This document shows, piece after piece, positions 1 through 11,500 of a stretch of DNA of 64,000 nucleotides. Each line of letters starts with the position of its first letter. The first letter of the stretch is position 1. The notes beneath the pieces were generated by a model. That model was not told where the DNA came from and did no database searches. It was given only the letters and a program-made list of their open reading frames with translations. The position numbers were made by a program, and so were the translations under genes. Source of the DNA: Mycolicibacterium poriferae (GTDB taxonomy: Bacteria > Actinomycetota > Actinomycetes > Mycobacteriales > Mycobacteriaceae); contig NZ_AP022570.1 in assembly GCF_010728325.1 (NCBI RefSeq), forward strand, positions 5,394,001-5,458,000, in the 5' to 3' direction.

Positions 1-3000
1 CGAGAAGGTCACCGCCTGGAGCGCTTCTTCATACTGATCCTTGGTCGCCGCCCCGGACAACGTCAGCGTTTGGGTCGCCGCATCCCAGGTCGCGGTGATC
101 GGATTGCCCTGGATCGCGTTGTAACCCAGAACATCTTGGGGCTTTCCTGCGGTCAGAATCTTGACCGTGGCCTGCGACAGCTCATCGGAATCCAGATCGG
201 TGATCGTCACCGACGACAGCACCTTCACCGGAGACTTCCCCAACGTGAAGATCGGCGTCCCCACCGTCAGGATCCCCGGCGGCAACCCGATGACAGTCAC
301 GACAGCAGCGCCGGGCACCACACTCGACACTCCGGCGTCATCGACCAACGACACCGACAGGCCGCGCGGCAACCCACCCTCGGTGGTCGAGAAGGTCACC
401 GCCTTGAGCGCTTCTTCATACTGGTCCTTGGTCGCCAAACCACTCAGCGTCAGCGTTTGGGTCGCCGCATCCCAGGTCGCGGTGATCGGATTGCCCTGGA
501 TCGCGTTGTAACCCAGAACATCTTGGGACTTTCCTGCGGTGAGGATCTTGACCGTGGCCTCGGAAAGCTCGTCAGAGTCCAGATCGGTGATCGTCACCGA
601 CGACAGCACCTTCACCGGAGACTTCCCCAACGTGAAGATCGACGCACCTGCGGTGAGGATCCCGGGCGGGAGGCCGATGACGGTCACCACCGCAGCACCG
701 GGCACTACACTCGACACTCCGGCGTCATCGACCAGTGACACCGACAGACCACGCGGCAACCCACCCTCAGTGGTCGAGAACGTCACCGCCTTGAGGGCTT
801 CTTCATACTGATCCTTGGTCGCCAAACCACTCAGCGTCAGCGTGCGCGTCTCGGCATCCCAGGTCGCGACGATCGGGTTGCCCTGGATCGCGCTGTAGCT
901 CAATACATCCTCGGCCTTACCGGCGGTGAGGATCTTCACCGTGGCCTCGGAAAGCTCGTCAGAGTCCAGATCGGTGATCGTCACCGATGACAGCACCTTC
1001 ACCGGAGACTTCCCCAACGTGAAGATCGAGGCCCCCAATGTGGCAATGATCGGCGGCAACCCGATCACCGTCACCACCGCAGCACCGGGCACCACACTGG
1101 AGACCCCAGCGTCATCGACCAGCGACACCGACAGACCACGCGGCAACCCACCCTCAGTGGTCGAGAACGTCACCGCCTTGAGCGCATCCTCGTACTGATC
1201 CTTCGTGGCCGCCCCACTGAGCGTCAGCGTCTGGGTGGCCGCATCCCAGCTCGCGGTGATCGGGTTGCCCTGGATCGCGCTGTAGCTCAATACATCCTCG
1301 GCCTTACCGGCGGTGAGGATCTTGACCGTGGCCTCGGAAAGCTCGTCAGAATCCAGATCGGTGATCGTCACCGACGAGAACACCTTCACCGGAGACTTCC
1401 CCAACGTGAAAATCGACGTTCCCAACGTCGCAATGATCGGCGGCAACCCGATCACCGTCACCACCGCAGCACCGGGCACCAGCGACGCCACCCCGGCATC
1501 ATCGACCAGCGACACCGACAGACCACGCGGCAACCCACCCTCCGTGGTCGAGAACGTCACCGCCTTAAGCGCATCCTCGTACTGATCCTTCGTGGCCGCC
1601 CCACTGAGCGTCAGCGTCTGGGTGGCCGCATCCCAGCTCGCGGTGATCGGGTTGCCCTGGATCGCGCTGTAGCTCAATACATCCTCGGCCTTACCGGCGG
1701 TGAGGATCTTGACCGTGGCTTCGGAGAGCTCGTCAGAGTCCAGATCGGTGATCGTCACCGATGAGAGCACCTTCACCGGAGACTTCCCCAACGTGAAAAT
1801 CGGCGTCCCCACCGTCAGGATCCCCGGGGGCAACCCGATGACAGTCACGACAGCAGCGCCGGGCACCAAACTCGCCACTCCGGCGTCATCGACCAATGAC
1901 ACCGACAGACCACGCGGCAAACCACCCTCAGTGGTCGAGAACGTCACCGCTTTCAACGCCTGCTCGTACTGATCGATCGTCGCGGCCCCACTGAGCGTCA
2001 GCGTGCGCGTCGCGGCATCCCAGCTCGCAGCGATCGGGTTGCCGTCCGGAGCGACATAATCGAGCACGTCGGTCGACTTACCCGCAGTCAGAATCTTGAC
2101 CGTGGCCTCGGAAAGCTCATCAGAATCCAGATCCGTGATCGTCACCGACGACAACACCTTCACCGGAGACTTCCCCAACGTAAAAATCGGCGTCCCCACC
2201 GTCAGGATCCCCGGCGGCAACCCGATGACAGTTACCACCGCAGCCCCGGGCACCAGCGACGCCACGCCGGCATCATCCACCAACGACACCGACAACCCGC
2301 GCGGCAAACCACCCTCAGTGGTCGAGAACGTCACCGCCTTGAGCGCTTCCTCGTACTGATCCTTGGTCGCCGCCCCGGACAACGTCAACGTGCGCGACGC
2401 CGCATCCCAGCTCGCGGTGATCGGGTTGCCGTCCGGAGCGACATAATCGAGCACATCGGTCGACTTACCCGCAGTCAGAATCTTGACCGTGGCCTCGGAA
2501 AGCTCATCAGAATCCAGATCAGTGATCGTCACCGACGACAGCACCTTCACCGGAGACTTCCCCAACGTAAAGATCGAGGTCCCCAACGTCAGGATCCCCG
2601 GCGGCAACCCGATGACAGTCACCACCGCAGCCCCGGGCACCAGCGACGCCACGCCGGCATCATCCACCAACGACACCGACAACCCGCGCGGCAAACCACC
2701 CTCAGTGGTCGAGAACGTCACCGCCTTGAGCGCTTCTTCGTACTGATCCTTGGTCGCCGCCCCGGACAACGTCAACGTGCGCGACGCCGCATCCCAGCTC
2801 GCGGTGATCGGATTACCGTCCGGAGCGACATAATCGAGCACATCGGTCGACTTACCCGCAGTCAGAATCTTGATCGTGGCCTCGGAAAGCTCATCAGAAT
2901 CCAGATCAGTGATCGTCACCGACGACAGCACCTTCACCGGAGACTTCCCCAACGTAAAGATCGAGGTCCCCAACGTCGCAATGATCGGCGGCAACCCGAT

Positions 3001-3905
3001 CACCGTCACCACCGCAGCACCGGGCACCAGCGACGCCACCCCGGCATCATCAACCAACGACACCGACAGACCACGCGGCAACCCACCCTCCGTGGTCGAG
3101 AACGTCACCGCCTTGAGCGCCTGCTCATACTGATCGACCGTCGCAGCCCCGGACAACGTCAGCGTGCGCGTCGCCGCATCCCAACTCGCGGTGATCGGAT
3201 TACCGTCCGGCGCCACATAGCCGAGCACGTCGCTGCCCTTGCCGGCGGTCAGAATCTTGACCGTCGCCTCGGACAGCTCATCAGAGTCCAGATCGGTGAT
3301 CGTCACCGACGAGAACACCTTCACCGGCGACTTCCCCAACGTGAAGATCGGCGTCCCCACCGTCAGGATCCCCGGCGGCAACCCGATCACCGTCACCAGC
3401 GCGGCACCCGGCACCACACTTTGTATGTCGTGTTCGTCGGTGACGGATATCGAAATACCCCGCGGCAAGCCGCCCTCGGTGGTCGAGAACGTCACCGCCT
3501 TGAGCGCCTGCTCGTATTGATCCTTGGTCGCCAAGCCTGACAATGTCAGCGTGCGCGTCGCGGCATCCCACGACGCAGTGATTGGATTACCTTCTTGCGC
3601 CTCGTAATCGAGAACGTCACTGGCTTTTCCGGCGGTGAGGATCTTGACCGTCGCTTCAGACAAGCGATCAGAGTCGGCATCGGTGATCGTGACCGAAGAC
3701 ACGACCTTCACCGGATCGCCGCCCAGACTGAAAATCGGTGCACCGACCGTCACGATCACCGGCGGCAACTGCACGATCGGATTGACGGTCACAGGGACCG
3801 TCACCGTCACCTCATCGGCCTCGGCCAGGCCGAAGAGGCGAGCGATGCCGTGCAGGACCTTCTGGATAGCTCCGAGAGTGCCTGTGAGGTGCTCTGAGGA
3901 GTCGC
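1..3905 (-). repeat. Array of ~10 in-frame 387-bp coding repeats
   Basis: The 129-codon unit recurs with an exact 387-bp period over most of the stretch (equivalent positions near 539, 926, 1313, 1700, then 2096, 2483, 2870). Each copy has ITDLDSDELSEATVKILTAG, then SWDAATRTLTLSG, then QYEQALKAVTFSTTEGGLPR. Neighbouring copies are nearly identical at the DNA level, including silent sites (for example around 2096-2860), which indicates recent duplication or gene conversion. The copy nearest the N-terminus (3600-3900) is the most diverged. The array continues past the left edge. Confidence 0.9.
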
Positions 3906-5061
3906 TGATGACGACTTGAAAACTATCTGTGAGTGGGTCGCCGGCGACGATGCTCGTGGGGGTGTACACGAACTTCCCAGTGATCAGCTCGCGGATAACC
4001 AATCCATGCTCGGGCTGAATGATGGTGTATGTCAGTGGATCGCCATTGGGGTCGGACTCGTTGAGGTCGAACAGGACCTGACCGGTCAAGATCTGTGACG
4101 ACTCGATGGGGCCGAATACCGGCGACTTGTTGAAGAAGGTGTGCTCGATCTGTCGCCGCACCCACGCCAGCACCGCGTCCAACCACGGCGCCGGCGCCGG
4201 CGCCTCGGGGTCAGCGAATGGTGACACCACATTCGAGACAAGCGCGGAAACGACGTTGACGGTTTCGACGCTCTCCCCAGCCTCGGGAGCCGAGACAGCC
4301 AGCTCATCGGCGCTGTCACGGTTCACCGACTTCAGGGCCACAACGTCGGTTTGGGGGTCAGCGTCCCGGTCCGTCTCGTCGACCGGCTCGGACACCTCGT
4401 CGATCAGTTCGTCCACTGGAACGTCGCTGTCCGGCTCGGCCGGTACCGGTTCGTCTACGGGCGAGTCAACCGAAGCGTCCTCGTCGTCAGCTTCCGATGC
4501 GGCGTCGCCGCCGCCATTGTCGACTACCGCTGGTGGCGGACCGGAGTTTCCGCTTCCGGATCCCGGCTCGTCGACGTTCTCGCCGTTCGTGTCGTCGGTG
4601 ACGACGTCATCGTCGAGCTCCTCCTCGACTGCGAGGTCCTCCTCGTTGTCGACATCCTCGGCGTCATCGACTGGGCTGCCATCGTCATCACCGCCATCAA
4701 CCGGCTCGCCTGGGTTGGGATCGCCACCTTCCTCAGCCCCGTCCTCTGCGTCCTTGGGCTGCTGGTCAGCAGACGTGTCGCCGCCTTGCGAATCCGAGGA
4801 GACCGAGGACGACGTGTCGGCGTCGCTGTCGGCATAGGCGACCCCGGCGGAGTTGGCGACGGCGAAGCCGACGCCAAGGGAGACAGCTAGTGCGCCAACC
4901 CTTCCGATGTGGAGAACGTAGGTCGACGACGTCTTGCGCACGTGTCTGGCGGCACCGCCCCCTCTAATCGGGTCAACGAGGGATCGAGCCGACCAGAACC
5001 CCTGCATGCTGGCTTCCTCGCCCTGGAAGCGGGCACGATGCCGGGCAGGGGTTGCGCACAT
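1..5061 (-). CDS. Giant secreted Ig/cadherin-like repeat protein 1 (3' end outside window)
   Basis: Partial: the frame is open from the ATG at 5061 (GGAGG seven bases upstream) to the left edge, at least 1,687 codons. Residues 1-50 form a long basic N-region, followed by a hydrophobic stretch (GRVGALAVSLGVGFAVANS) ending near residue 79 (YAD), which looks like a secretion signal. Then come about 180 acidic Ser/Asp/Glu/Pro-rich residues. Next is a module with WLDAVLAWVRRQIEHTFFN and DLNESDPNGDPLTYTI, typical of mycobacterial cadherin-like surface proteins, and then an array of about ten 129-residue repeats. The N-terminus and architecture match the next gene (5544-17309), so the two are tandem paralogues. 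Role inferred: extracellular or cell-surface adhesin or matrix protein. No enzyme motif is seen. Whether a wall anchor exists at the C-terminus cannot be judged here. Confidence 0.85.
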   Translation of the reverse strand, partial: MCATPARHRARFQGEEASMQGFWSARSLVDPIRGGGAARHVRKTSSTYVLHIGRVGALAVSLGVGFAVANSAGVAYADSDADTSSSVSSDSQGGDTSADQQPKDAEDGAEEGGDPNPGEPVDGGDDDGSPVDDAEDVDNEEDLAVEEELDDDVVTDDTNGENVDEPGSGSGNSGPPPAVVDNGGGDAASEADDEDASVDSPVDEPVPAEPDSDVPVDELIDEVSEPVDETDRDADPQTDVVALKSVNRDSADELAVSAPEAGESVETVNVVSALVSNVVSPFADPEAPAPAPWLDAVLAWVRRQIEHTFFNKSPVFGPIESSQILTGQVLFDLNESDPNGDPLTYTIIQPEHGLVIRELITGKFVYTPTSIVAGDPLTDSFQVVISDSSEHLTGTLGAIQKVLHGIARLFGLAEADEVTVTVPVTVNPIVQLPPVIVTVGAPIFSLGGDPVKVVSSVTITDADSDRLSEATVKILTAGKASDVLDYEAQEGNPITASWDAATRTLTLSGLATKDQYEQALKAVTFSTTEGGLPRGISISVTDEHDIQSVVPGAALVTVIGLPPGILTVGTPIFTLGKSPVKVFSSVTITDLDSDELSEATVKILTAGKGSDVLGYVAPDGNPITASWDAATRTLTLSGAATVDQYEQALKAVTFSTTEGGLPRGLSVSLVDDAGVASLVPGAAVVTVIGLPPIIATLGTSIFTLGKSPVKVLSSVTITDLDSDELSEATIKILTAGKSTDVLDYVAPDGNPITASWDAASRTLTLSGAATKDQYEEALKAVTFSTTEGGLPRGLSVSLVDDAGVASLVPGAAVVTVIGLPPGILTLGTSIFTLGKSPVKVLSSVTITDLDSDELSEATVKILTAGKSTDVLDYVAPDGNPITASWDAASRTLTLSGAATKDQYEEALKAVTFSTTEGGLPRGLSVSLVDDAGVASLVPGAAVVTVIGLPPGILTVGTPIFTLGKSPVKVLSSVTITDLDSDELSEATVKILTAGKSTDVLDYVAPDGNPIAASWDAATRTLTLSGAATIDQYEQALKAVTFSTTEGGLPRGLSVSLVDDAGVASLVPGAAVVTVIGLPPGILTVGTPIFTLGKSPVKVLSSVTITDLDSDELSEATVKILTAGKAEDVLSYSAIQGNPITASWDAATQTLTLSGAATKDQYEDALKAVTFSTTEGGLPRGLSVSLVDDAGVASLVPGAAVVTVIGLPPIIATLGTSIFTLGKSPVKVFSSVTITDLDSDELSEATVKILTAGKAEDVLSYSAIQGNPITASWDAATQTLTLSGAATKDQYEDALKAVTFSTTEGGLPRGLSVSLVDDAGVSSVVPGAAVVTVIGLPPIIATLGASIFTLGKSPVKVLSSVTITDLDSDELSEATVKILTAGKAEDVLSYSAIQGNPIVATWDAETRTLTLSGLATKDQYEEALKAVTFSTTEGGLPRGLSVSLVDDAGVSSVVPGAAVVTVIGLPPGILTAGASIFTLGKSPVKVLSSVTITDLDSDELSEATVKILTAGKSQDVLGYNAIQGNPITATWDAATQTLTLSGLATKDQYEEALKAVTFSTTEGGLPRGLSVSLVDDAGVSSVVPGAAVVTVIGLPPGILTVGTPIFTLGKSPVKVLSSVTITDLDSDELSQATVKILTAGKPQDVLGYNAIQGNPITATWDAATQTLTLSGAATKDQYEEALQAVTFS

Positions 5062-5282
5062 TTACTGTCCTCCGTTTGGTGAGTCCGCAAGCCCCCCGGC
5101 TGTTGACGATCAATGACCCCCGCCCGCAGAAGTCCGACGCTGGGCACCGCAACGGTCACCTCGGGTTGCGTCAGCACGCATCCACGTAGCATCGTCGCCG
5201 CTCCCAAAAACGGTCCTCTGTGCACATAACTGATGTGCTGCACACCGCCCTGACCGGGCGAAGTAGTGCAGCCGCTCGTGAG

Positions 5283-5351
5283 CTTAAGTCAATATCGTGA
5301 CTCGGATCACGATATTTGCCTGATATCTTGCGAAGGGAAACAGTTAGTTAC
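5283..5351 (-). promoter_or_regulatory. Upstream element shared by both giant genes (copy 1)
   Basis: The 482-bp gap 5062-5543 holds no gene; it is the control region of giant gene 1 and is AT-richer than its surroundings. The 69 bases here align without gaps to 17528-17596 upstream of giant gene 2, with about 44 of 69 identical by hand count. Conserved blocks read on the plus strand as GTGAC, ATATTTGC, TTGCGAAG and TAGTT. The element lies 222 bp from its start codon, against 219 bp for the other copy. Conservation in otherwise unrelated flanks suggests a common promoter or operator with a long 5' leader. The rest of the gap shows only a small CCCC-AA-TGGGG inverted repeat at 5353-5363. Confidence 0.6.
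5291..5316. promoter_or_regulatory. Perfect CRP-like palindrome
   Basis: Arms AATATCGTGA (5291-5300) and TCACGATATT (5307-5316) are exact inverted repeats around a 6-bp centre. The core GTGA-N6-TCAC is the half-site layout of CRP/FNR-family operators such as mycobacterial Crp. The copy upstream of the second giant gene keeps GTGA-N6-TAAC (17543-17556), with one core mismatch and weaker arms. The binding protein is an inference. Confidence 0.5.
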
Positions 5352-5543
5352 TACCCCAATGGGGATCTAGTGACATATCTGCACTTCAGTCTACATTTTC
5401 TGACTGGACAGCAAACTGTCACCGCCGCAAATATTGCCACGGGCCGTGGAGTTCAAGGTCGCTAAAACCGCAGCACCTCGTCTGACGGCCGGTGGTCCGC
5501 CGCCACGTTTCCATGCGGCCGGAGCGTGCATCACGTCCCCTCG

Positions 5544-8500
5544 TCATAGAAGTATCGTGACCCGCAGCCTCGCGGTGTCGCTCGTTGCTCCTTGCATGTC
5601 GGTGACCTCGAAGTCGATGTCTCGCGGCTGCAGAGCGCCGAAGGTCCCCCGGAACCGGAGCGAGTTGAGCACGCTCTGATACTCGGCGACGGTGCCCTGC
5701 CCGGTCAGGGAAAGCACTCCACCGGCATAGCCGGCCGTGAGCGCCGAGCCGGTGGTGTCGACGCTGAGACTGTCGTTCGAACTCGCGTTGGTGATCGTGA
5801 CGCTCGCGCTCTGCAAGTACGAGGATGTGTCCACGATCAACGGCACCGGGATGAGCTGCAGCCCCAGCAACAGATTGCTGTACGTACCCACCAAGCTGGA
5901 TGGTGTCAGAATCGGTGCACTGTTCTCCTGAACGCTGACCGCGGCCGTGGCCTCGGCGCTGGTGCCGCCCTGCGTGTCCGTCACGGTGAAGGAGATCGTC
6001 CGAGTCGCGTTGGGAACACCCCCTTCTGCGGCGAACGTCACTGAGCGAAGCGCCTGTCGATACTGGGCTATGGACGCGGTCCCCGACAACGTCAATGTCC
6101 CGGTTGCCTCGACGTACGTCCCCGAGATCGAACTGTCCGAGGGGCTGATGAAGGCGAGGACATCGCCGTCTGTGAGGCCGACCTTGATCTGAATCGTGGC
6201 TCCTTGCAACATATTCGAGTCAAGGTCGATGATGCCGACGAGCGCGTCCACCACCTCCGGGTCGTTCCCGGCTGTGTACACCGGACCCAGTAGCGAGGTT
6301 GTCACCAACGGCGCCAGATTGACGGGAGCGGCAAGGACGGTGACCGCCACCGACCCTGGGAGGCTGGAACTGCCCTGAGCGTCGGTGACAATGATGGAGA
6401 TTGTTCGAATCGTTGCGTCGGCGGACGAGTCGGTCGAGAAGGTCACGGAACGTATCGCCGCTTGATACTGCGCGACGGTTGCAGTTCCGCTGAGCGTCAA
6501 CGTGCCGTTGTTGTACACGCCGCTGATGCCGGATTGGGTTGTGAATGACAATGTCTCGTCAGCATCGAGGTTGCCCCCTGTTATTGCGATGGTCGCTCCG
6601 CTCAGATTTTGCGAATCGACGTCGATCAGGTTCAGCAGGGTGGCGATGTTCAGTGCAGGGTCCCCTGCGGTGTAGATCACGGCAGGGATGGTGGGCACCA
6701 CCAACGGTGGAACACTTTGGGGCACCGCAACCACAGTCACCGCGACCAAGCCAGGAAGGCTTTGTTGTCCCAGAGTATCCGTCACCCGGAACGAGATGGA
6801 CCTGATCGCCGTCAGCGCTCCAGAACTCGTCTGGATGCTCACCGACCGCAGCAACTGTTGGTATTCCTCCAGCGATGCCTCCCCCGTGAAGGTCAACACA
6901 CCATCGGTGAAATCTGCGCCCACGTCCTGAGGCAGTGTTCCCCAGGTCAATTCATCACCGGGTTCGAAATCGCCGATCGTGACGGTGGCCGACTGTAGCG
7001 AGTCGGAGTCGAGATCGAGGATGATCAGGTTGGCGTCGATCGGTGTCGGTGCGCCGCCGGCCGAGTAGTTGACGTTGACCACGGACGCCAGAACCAACGG
7101 CGCAGCTCCGTCGGGTAAGGCCGTCACGGTAACGGCGACGACCGCGGGAACGCTCTGGTTGTCCTGCGCATCGACTACGCGGAGCGAGATCGTTCTGATT
7201 GCCGTCAGCGCCTCTGCAGGCGTCGCAATGCTCACCGAGCGCAGCAGCTGCTGATACTCGGCAACTGACGCTGATCCCGTGAAGGTCAACAGTCCGCCTA
7301 CGAGATTCGCTGCCACATTCTGAGGCAATGGCCCCCATGTCAGCTCGTCGCCGGCTTGGTAGCCGCCGACGGTTACCGTGGCGGACTTCAATTCCGCCGA
7401 GTCCACGTCAAGGATGATCAGATTGGCGTCGATGGGTATTGGTGTTCCGCCGGCCGAGTAGCCGACGTTGACCACGGAGGCAACCACAACCGGCGAGACG
7501 TCCGTCGTCGGGGTGGCAAGCACGGTCACAAGTGTTGCCGCGGGAATCGCACTGGCAGTGGCCGTCGAATCGGTGACGGCAAAGCTGACCGTCTTCACGC
7601 CTGCTGAAGTCGTCGAAATCGTCACCGATGAAAGCAACTGCTGATATTCGGCGACCGAGGCCAAACCAGTAAAGGTGAGGACTCCGTCGACAAAGTCGGC
7701 CTCGACACTCTGCGGCAGCAGTTCAGGGGCGTAGTTGAGACTGTCTCCGGCAGCGACGGCGTCTTCATCCAGCGATACCGTCGCCGAGAGCAATTCCGAA
7801 GAGTCCAGGTCGGTGATGGCCACCACCGGACTCACCACAATCGGCGAACCCGTCGTCCCGGCCGCGACCGGCGTGGCCACCACCACCGGCGCCACCTCAG
7901 TGCCCGGCACACCCACCACCGTCACCAACGTCGCCGCCGGCAGGACACTTTCGTTGCCCAGCTCGTCCGCGACGACAAACGACACCGTCTTCACCCCAGC
8001 AGTACTCGAGGTCAACGTCACCGAGGCCAACAACTGCTCATACTCAGCCACCGACGCCGCCCCCGTGAACGACAACACCCCGTCGGTGAATATCGCAGAC
8101 ACCGTCCCCGGCAGCACACCGGCGTCGTAGCCCAACACATCGCCGGCGTCATCAACGGTCACCGTCGCCGAAGACAACACGTTCGAATCCAGATCCGTGA
8201 TCACCACTATCGGACTCACGACAATCGCTGAGCCACCCACTCCCGCCGCGACCGGGGTGGCCACCACCACCGGCGCCACCTCGGTACTCGGTGCACCCAC
8301 CACCGTCACCACCGTCGCCGCCGGCAGGGCGCTGGCAGCACCGGAGATGTCCACCACCTCGAAGGAGACGGTCTTCACCCCCGCCGATCCCGAGGTAAGC
8401 GTGACGGAGGCCAAAAGCTGCTGATACTCAGCCACCGACGCGGTCCCGGTGAACGTCAACACCCCACCGACAAACCCCGCAGACACCGTCCCCGGCAGCA

Positions 8501-11500
8501 GATCGGCGTCGTAGCCCAACACATCATCGGCGTCATCGACCGTCACCGTCGCCGAAGACAACACGTTCGAATCCAGATCCGTGATCACCACCACCGGACT
8601 CACCACAATCGGCGAACCCGTCGTCCCGGCCGCGACCGGCGTGGCCACCACCACCGGCGCCACCACAGCACCCGGCGCACCCACCACCGTCACCAACGTC
8701 GCCGCCGGCAGGACACTTTCGTTGCCCAGCTCGTCCGCGACGACGAACGACACCGTCTTCACCCCAGCAGTACTCGAGGTCAACGTCACCGAGGCCAACA
8801 ACTGCTCATACTCAGCCACCGACGCCGCACCGGTGAACGACAACACCCCACCGACAAACCCCGCAGACACAGTCCCCGGCAGCAGACCCCCGTCGAAGCC
8901 CAACACATCACCGGCGTCATCAACCGTCACCGTCGCCGAAGACAACGACTCCGAATCCAGGTCGGTGATGACGACGATGGGGCTGACCAACACCGGCGAA
9001 CCCGCCGTTCCGGCCGCGACCGGCGTGGCCACCACCACCGGCGCCACCACAGCACCCGGCACGCCCACCACAGTGACGAGGGTGGCAGCCGGCACGGCAC
9101 TGGCAGCCCCGGAGCTGTCCACCACCTCGAAGGACACCGTCTTCACGCTGGCATCAGCTGCAGTCAACGTCACCGAGGCCAACAACTGCTGATACTCAGC
9201 CACCGACGCGGTCCCGGTGAACGACAACACCCCACCGACAAACCCCGCAGACACCGTCGCGGGCAGCAGATCGGCGTCGTAGCCCAACACATCGCCAGCG
9301 TCATCAACGGTCACCGTCGCCGAAGACAACGACTCCGAATCCAAATCCGTGATTACCACCACCGGACTCACCACCACCGGCGAACCCGTCGTCCCGGCCG
9401 CGACCGGCGTGGCTACCACCACCGGCGCCACCACAGTGCCCGGCACGCCCACCACAGTGACGAGGGTGGCAGCCGGCACGGCACTGGCAGTCCCGGAGTT
9501 GTCCACCACCTCGAAGGACACCGTCTTCACGCTGGCATCAGCTGCAGTCAACGTCACCGAGGCCAACAACTGCTGATACTCAGCCACCGACGCGGTCCCG
9601 GTTAACGACAACACCCCACCGACAAACCCTGCAGACACCGTCGCGGGCAGCAGATCGGCGTCGTAGCCCAACACATCGCCGGCGTCATCAACGGTCACCG
9701 TCGCTGAGGACAACGACTCCGAATCCAAATCCGTGATCACCACTATCGGACTCACCACAATCGCAGAACCACTCACTCCCGCCGCGACCGGGGCAGCCAC
9801 CACCACCGGAGCCACCTCAGTGCCCGGCACACCCACCACCGTCACCAACGTCGCCGCCGGCAGGACACTTTCGTTGCCCAGCTCGTCCGCGACGACGAAC
9901 GACACCGTCTTCACCCCCGCCGACCCCGAGGTAAGCGTGACGGAGGCCAACAACTGCTGATACTCAGCCACCGACGCGGTCCCGGTGAATGACAACACCC
10001 CACCGACAAACCCTGCAGACACCGTCGCGGGCAGCAGATCCCCGTCGAAGCCCAACACATCGTCGACGTCATCAACGGTCACCGTCGCCGAAGACAACGA
10101 CTCCGAATCCAGGTCGGTGATGACGACGATGGGGCTGACCAACACCGGCGAACCCACCACGCCAGCGGCCACCGGGGTGGCCACCACCACCGGCGCCACC
10201 TCAGTGCCCGGCGCACCCACCACCGTCACCAACGTCGCCGCCGGCAGGACACTTTCGTTGCCCAGCTCGTCGGCGACGAGCAACGACACCGTCTTCACCC
10301 CAGCGGTATCCGAGGTCAACGTCACCGAGGCCAACAACTGCTCATACTCATCCACCGACGCCACGCCAGTGAACGTCAACGCCCCACCGACGAACTCCGC
10401 CGTGATACCCGAGGGCACGATGTCAGCGTCAAAGCCGAGCACATCATCGGCGTCATCAACCGTCACCGTCGCCGAGAGCAATTCCGAAGAGTCCAGGTCG
10501 GTGATGACGACGATGGGGCTGACCAACACCGGCGAACCCACCACGCCAGCGGCCACCGGGGTGGCCACCACCACCGGCGCCACCACAGCACCCGGCGCAC
10601 CCACCACCGTCACCAACGTCGCCGCCGGCAGGACACTTTCGTTGCCCAGCTCGTCGGCGACGACGAACGACACCGTCTTCACCCCAGCGGCATTCGAGGT
10701 CAACGTCACCGAGGCCAACAACTGCTCATACTCAGCCACCGACGCCGCCCCCGTGAACGACAACACCCCGTCGGTGAATACCGCAGACACCGTCCCCGGC
10801 AGCACACCGGCGTCGTAGCCCAACACATCGCCGGCGTCATCAACGGTCACCGTCGCCGAAGACAACGACTCAGAATCCAAATCCGTGATCACCACCACCG
10901 GACTCACCACAATCGCAGAACCACTCACTCCCGCAGCGACCGGCGAAGCCACCACCACCGGCGCCACCACAACACCCGGCGCTCCCACCACCGTCACCAA
11001 CGTCCCTGCCGGCAGGACACTTTCGTTGCCCAGCTCGTCGGCGACGACGAACGACACCGTCTTCACCCCAGCAGTACTCGAGGTCAACGTCACCGAGGCC
11101 AACAACTGCTCATACTCAGCCACCGACGCCGCCCCCGTGAACGACAACACCCCGTCGGTGAATATCGCAGACACCGTCCCCGGCAGCACACCGGCGTCGT
11201 AGCCCAACACATCGCCGGCGTCATCAACGGTCACCGTCGCCGAAGACAACGACTCAGAATCCAAATCCGTGATCACCACCACCGGACTCACCACAATCGC
11301 AGAGCCACCCGCTCCCGCAGCGACCGGTGAAGCCACGACCACCGGCGCCACCTGAGTAGTCGGTGCACCTAGCAGCGTCACCAACGTCTCCGCAGGAAGT
11401 AGGCTCGGTCGCCCCTGGCCGTCAACGACGGCAAAGCCAACTGTCTTCACCCCTGCGGAATTGGAAGTGAGCGTGACTGAGGCGAGCATTTGCTGATATG

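Noticed and set aside
161..3919. Series of plus-strand frames of 87-116 aa with identical texture
   Set aside because: They are antisense shadows of the 387-bp coding repeats; period and boundaries follow the minus-strand gene.
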